DNA from: Girardinichthys multiradiatus
Taxonomy: Eukaryota; Chordata; Actinopteri; Cyprinodontiformes; Goodeidae
Assembly: GCF_021462225.1 (NCBI RefSeq)
Contig: NC_061818.1
Span: 17,505,462 to 17,569,461 of the forward strand
DNA length: 64,000 nt
Reading direction: 5' to 3'
Positions 60,113 through 64,000 of this stretch are shown here, piece by piece. The first letter of the stretch is position 1. Each line of letters starts with the position of its first letter. The notes below the pieces were generated by a model, which was not told where the DNA came from, made no database searches, and saw only the letters and a list, made by a program, of their open reading frames with translations. A program made the translations under genes and the position numbers.

Positions 60113-60869
60113 TATATACTGTAGCATTTTCAGCTAGTCAAAGGTAGTCCTGCACTAAAAATGCTACCTTTTTTCCCTTTTTGTTCCAACAATACCAGGA
60201 TTGATTTAACAGATCACGAGTAGAATTGTTTAATTTAACCAATAGTCAGTTTTTTAATGTTATTACATACCAATATTAAACTAATCTGGTTTGCTCAGTA
60301 GGACAAGCTTAATTATTCTGAGCAAGGTCCAAATTCCATCACAACGTTTCCTCCACTTTTATAATAGAGCGGACCCTCACTCCTTCAACAACCCCTCTGC
60401 CCCCCGTAGATGGTCAAGTTAAAAATTAATTTTCTTCATTATGAAGATCGCAAAGATTGCAACACCTGTCATTTAAGGTTAGGTCTACACACTGTCCTTT
60501 GATGATGTCATTTATGTTATTTTCACAACACCACGTCATTTCTGCCTCTGCGTGGATATGCCTCTACAATTTTGTGATCTCTGTATGATTTGTGGCTGAG
60601 TTCCATCCCAACGTGCAGGTGAACGCACACTCCCGCCAGTAGCCACAGACCGCACCGGAAAAGATGTCGCATCCACCTGCAAAACAAGCTAAAATATCTG
60701 TGGTTCTTAAACGCCCCTGAAGTTGTGAGGATAGCAGTGCTCACTCTACTTCAATTAGCAGCTATTATTCTCCTACTCTATAAGTGCCTCAGGCCCTGCC
60801 CCTTACAAGCAAAATTCAACACATCACCGAATGACGGGTTTTGAAACCAGCTTGGCTGTCAGAGATTTC
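60113..60869. other. No gene recognised
   Basis: No exon or repeat assigned. The minus-strand open frame at 60523-60744 has no recognisable domain. Confidence 0.4.
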
Positions 60870-61500
60870 TGGCCTTCTCACATAGCCCCCTGTTTGGCCA
60901 AAACATAACCCTGCTTCATCGACTGTCGAGCATGGTGGTGGAGGGCTGATAATCTGGGCTTGTTTTGGTGTCACAGTACCTTACAGATACTGAGTCACCC
61001 ATGATTTGTTCTTCAAACCAAACTGTTCTGGAGTCCAGTGGACTATTAGGTAATTAGCAGAACAATGATCCCAAACAGCAGCAGAAAATCTACAACAAAA
61101 TGGCTGAATATGAAAGGAATCAAGATGTTTGAGTAGTCAGTCCAAACATTACTGACTGAAATGCTGTGGAGGGACCTTAAGACAGCTATGCAGAAACTTC
61201 AAGGATCCCCAGAGATGTTAGAACAAAGATCTGAATTTCTTCACAATTATGGGAGAGACTGATGACATTATACAGAAAAAGATCACTTCAACACACCACT
61301 GAATCAGGGTGTACTCAATTTTTCACAATCAGCTTTTCCCTTTTAACTTTGTTAAATACAGAATGACAGTGCTGAACCAGTTTTTGGACTTACCAATTAG
61401 ACTTAAAAAAAACTCTTGAATCCGATAATGACTAGATCAGTTTTATTATATGCTGACATGTAAAACTATAGACCTGAAAGAGGATGTTCTTTCCTTTTGC
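60870..61500 (+). mobile_element. Degenerate Tc1-like element
   Basis: Plus-strand transposase blocks in order: 'gtcgagcatggtggtggagg' (HGGGG), 'ctgataatctgggcttgttt', 'cagaacaatgatcccaaaca' (second-Asp block, changed), 'gaaatgctgtggagggacct' (IEMLWRDLK) and the tail 'agggtgtactcaatttttca'. Frames are broken. Same family as the minus-strand relic at 22090-22480. Confidence 0.7.
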
Positions 61501-61868
61501 CATTTATTTTTGAGCAATTTCATTTCAGTTATTAATGTCAGGGGTTTCATAATCTGCCTGGCTGTATCATAATATGTCTGGAATGACATTTAAATGCCAG
61601 GCAGAGATGAAGAGTAATAAAATGATAAATGAAAAAATATAGTTTTTATCTATGAGAAAAAAAGCCAATAATAGAACCACATGCTATACATTTACTTTCA
61701 AAAAGAGTCTGTTACAGAGTATTTCCCTATTTAAGTTCTTTTTAAAGTTATAAACAAGGGATGGTTCTAAGAGTTAGTTCTTAAATGGTTTTATAAAACC
61801 ATTTTTTCAGATCTAGAGAGCCAATTAGGGAGTATCATCATTATGTCACCTAAAACATATCTACAGTA

Positions 61869-63449
61869 CAGGTCCTTCTCAAAATATTAGCATATTGTGA
61901 TAAAGTTCATTATTTTCCATAATGTAATGATGAAAATTTAACATTCATATATTTTAGATTCATTGCACACTAACTGAAATATTTCAGGTCTTTTATTGTC
62001 TTAATACGGATGATTTTGGCATACAGCTCATGAAAACCCAAAATTCCTATCTCACAAAATTAGCATATTTCATCCGACCAATAAAAGAAAAGTGTTTTTA
62101 ATACAAAAAACATCAACCTTCAAATAATCATGTACAGTTATGCACTCAATACTTGGTCGGGAATCCTTTTGCAGAAATGACTGCTTCAATGCGGCGTGGC
62201 ATGGAGGCAATCAGCCTGTGGCACTGCTGAGTTCTTATGGAGGCCCAGGATGCTTCGATAGCGGCCTTTAGCTCATCCAGAGTGTTGGGTCTTGAGTCTC
62301 TCAACGTTCTCTTCACAATATCCCACAGATTCTCTATGGGGTTCAGGTCAGGAGAGTTGGCAGGCCAATTGAGCACAGTGATACCATGGTCAGTAAACCA
62401 TTTACCAGTGGTTTTGGCACTGTGAGCAGGTGCCAGGTCGTGCTGAAAAATGAAATCTTCATCTCCATAAAGCTTTTCAGCAGATGGAAGCATGAAGTGC
62501 TCCAAAATCTCCTGATAGCTAGCTGCATTGACCCTGCCCTTGATAAAACACAGTGGACCAACACCAGCAGCTGACACGGCACCCCAGACCATCACTGACT
62601 GTGGGTACTTGACACTGGACTTCTGGCATTTCCTTCTCCCCAGTCTTCCTCCAGACTCTGGCACCTTGATTTCCGAATGACATGCAGAATTTGCTTTCAT
62701 CCGAAAAAATACTTTGGACCACTGCTTCTCTGTAGCCCAGGTCAGGCGCTTCTGCTGCTGTTTCTGGTTCAAAAGTGGCTTGACCTGGGGAATGCGGCAC
62801 CTGTAGCCCATTTCCTGCACACGCCTGTGCACGGTGGCTCTGAATGTTTCTACTCCAGACTCAGTCCACTGCTTCCGCAGGTCCCCCAAGGTCTGGAATC
62901 GGCCCTTCTCCACAATCTTCCTCAGGGTCCGGTCACCTCTTCTCGTTGTGCAGCGTTTTCTTCCACACTTTTTCCTTCCCACAGACTTCCCACTGAGGTG
63001 CCTTGATACAGCACTCTGGGAACAGCCTATTCGTTCAGAAATTTCTTTCTTTCTTACCCTCTTGCTTGAGGGTGTCAATAGTGGCCTTCTGGACAGCAGT
63101 CAGGTCGGCAGTCTTACCCATGATTGGGGTTTTGAGTGATGAACCAGGCTGGGAGTTTTAAAGGCCTCAGGAATCTTTTGCAGGTGTTTAAAGTTAACTC
63201 GTTGATTCAGATGATTAGGTTCATAGCTGGTTTAGAGACCCTTTTAATGATATGCTAATTTTGTGAGATAGGAATTTTGGGTTTTCATGAGCTGTATGCC
63301 AAAATCATCCGTATTAAGACAATAAAAGACCTGAAATATTTCAGTTAGTGTGCAATGACTCTAAAATATATGAATGTTAAATTTTCATCATGACATTATG
63401 GAAAATAATGAACTTTATCACAATATGCTAATATTTTGAGAAGGACCTG
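61869..63449 (-). mobile_element. Tc1-type transposon, copy 2 (inverted, damaged)
   Basis: A 1581-bp element with the same CAGGTCCTTCTC terminus and ~200-bp terminal inverted repeats as copy 1 at 365-1974, flanked by TA (61867-61868 and 63450-63451), in opposite orientation. It is near-identical to copy 1 apart from four small deletions totalling 29 bp, which accounts exactly for the length difference (1610 minus 1581). The ends look intact, so it might still be moved by an active transposase supplied in trans. Confidence 0.95.
62146..63121 (-). pseudogene. Tc1 transposase, copy 2, frame-broken
   Basis: Compared with the intact gene at 693-1697 there are four deletions: 2 bp near 63050 (breaking the frame after about 24 codons), 18 bp near 62721, 1 bp in the T-run at about 62704-62709, and 8 bp near 62622. 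The last three sum to 27, so the frame is restored, but the block with the first catalytic Asp (LFSDES) is read out of frame. The long open frame 62146-63078 begins only at a chance ATG. The second Asp (QHDLAPAH) and the Glu (SPDLNPIE) survive. Expected to be catalytically dead. Confidence 0.92.
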
Positions 63450-63451
63450 TA

Positions 63452-64000
63452 AATGTTTGATCCTCCCTTTGGTATTTTCTGAGTTTCTATAAGGGAATGA
63501 AGCACAGAGAGACAACAGAACTTTCTAAATCACCGCTTTTCAGCATCCCTGGAAACAGATGTACTATTTTCACTAACCTTCTATATAAACATGGTTTTAA
63601 ATAACATGAAGTGTTTGTGGATATCACTGCAATCCTTTTCAGATGATGTCTGCTTGGTATTTATAATGACACATTTCACATCGGTTTTTATGAAAACAAC
63701 CTCACATATTACCAGACTGACAGGTTTGAAGAACTTATTCAAAATTTACATTTTCAGTTGTCAGTCCAGCTGTATGAGGTATAACTCTGGGATGATATAA
63801 AAAAAAAAACACAGCAGGAAAAAAAAGAGACAGTGAGCCCAGGTTACTTAAGTGTAAATCTAAACTTTATTCATTGTTGAAATTTTGTGGTTTTACCTTC
63901 AATAAGGCAAATTAAAGTCACACTGACCCCTGGGTTTTAAACTTTGACCTAAAAACATTTTGATTGGTCTACATTAGATGAACTGATCTCCATTAGCCCA
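63452..64000. other. No gene recognised
   Basis: AT-rich flank of the second Tc1 copy, with A-rich runs near 63800. No exon seen. Confidence 0.5.

Noticed and set aside
1..64000. CRISPR arrays, operons, phage or other prokaryotic systems
   Set aside because: No regularly spaced repeats, ribosome binding sites or compact gene clusters; exon structure and transposons show vertebrate nuclear DNA.
1..64000. tRNA genes suggested by A-box and B-box-like sequences
   Set aside because: They occur only as degraded heads of SINE-like repeats with long non-tRNA bodies; no complete cloverleaf seen.

Overview
The window is vertebrate nuclear DNA, almost certainly from a ray-finned (teleost) fish. It holds one recognisable host gene, split into small GT-AG exons, in AT-rich non-coding DNA crowded with Tc1/mariner transposons, tRNA-headed SINE-like repeats, a truncated LINE and microsatellites. 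The fish assignment rests on the receptor sequence (the LSVSVP stretch before the DNA-binding domain and the teleost-like N-terminal exon) and on the density and type of Tc1-like elements. There are no operons, CRISPR arrays or other prokaryotic features.

Host gene: thyroid hormone receptor alpha (thra; paralogue a or b not decided) lies on the minus strand. Seven coding exons are resolved between 26446 and 14850: 26385-26446, 23370-23491, 20672-20819, 20178-20383, 16978-17124, 15201-15459 and 14850-15100. They join in frame to 397 residues covering the end of the A/B region, both zinc fingers, the hinge, the full ligand-binding domain and the AF-2 helix with an FEDQAV C-terminus. The first coding exon (start Met plus roughly 15-20 residues) was not found, so it is either beyond the window or too short to recognise. 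The probable 3' UTR runs below 14850. Two splice-site ambiguities stand out: a tandem acceptor that would add or remove exactly seven codons before the first zinc finger, and a competing donor four bases downstream in the ligand-binding domain that would cause early truncation.

Layout: 1-4700 holds an intact Tc1 element (365-1974, 334-residue transposase) inserted in an older Tc1 relic, followed by a 5'-truncated LINE. 4.7-14.8 kb holds further Tc1 relics and the probable thra 3' UTR. 14.85-26.45 kb is thra, with Tc1, SINE-like and unclassified repeats in its introns. 26.5-64 kb has no confident exon; it is either 5' intron of thra or intergenic. That part carries a DD36E-spaced Tc1/mariner copy (34543-35814) nested in an older relic, several more relics, SINE-like repeats, a Tc1-derived MITE (59710-60112) and a second, frame-broken copy of the first Tc1 family in inverted orientation (61869-63449).

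I see no multi-gene novel system. The most informative observations are the thra splice choices, the inverted pair of recent Tc1 copies on either side of the locus, and an unclassified repeat with four partial copies, two of them in thra introns.
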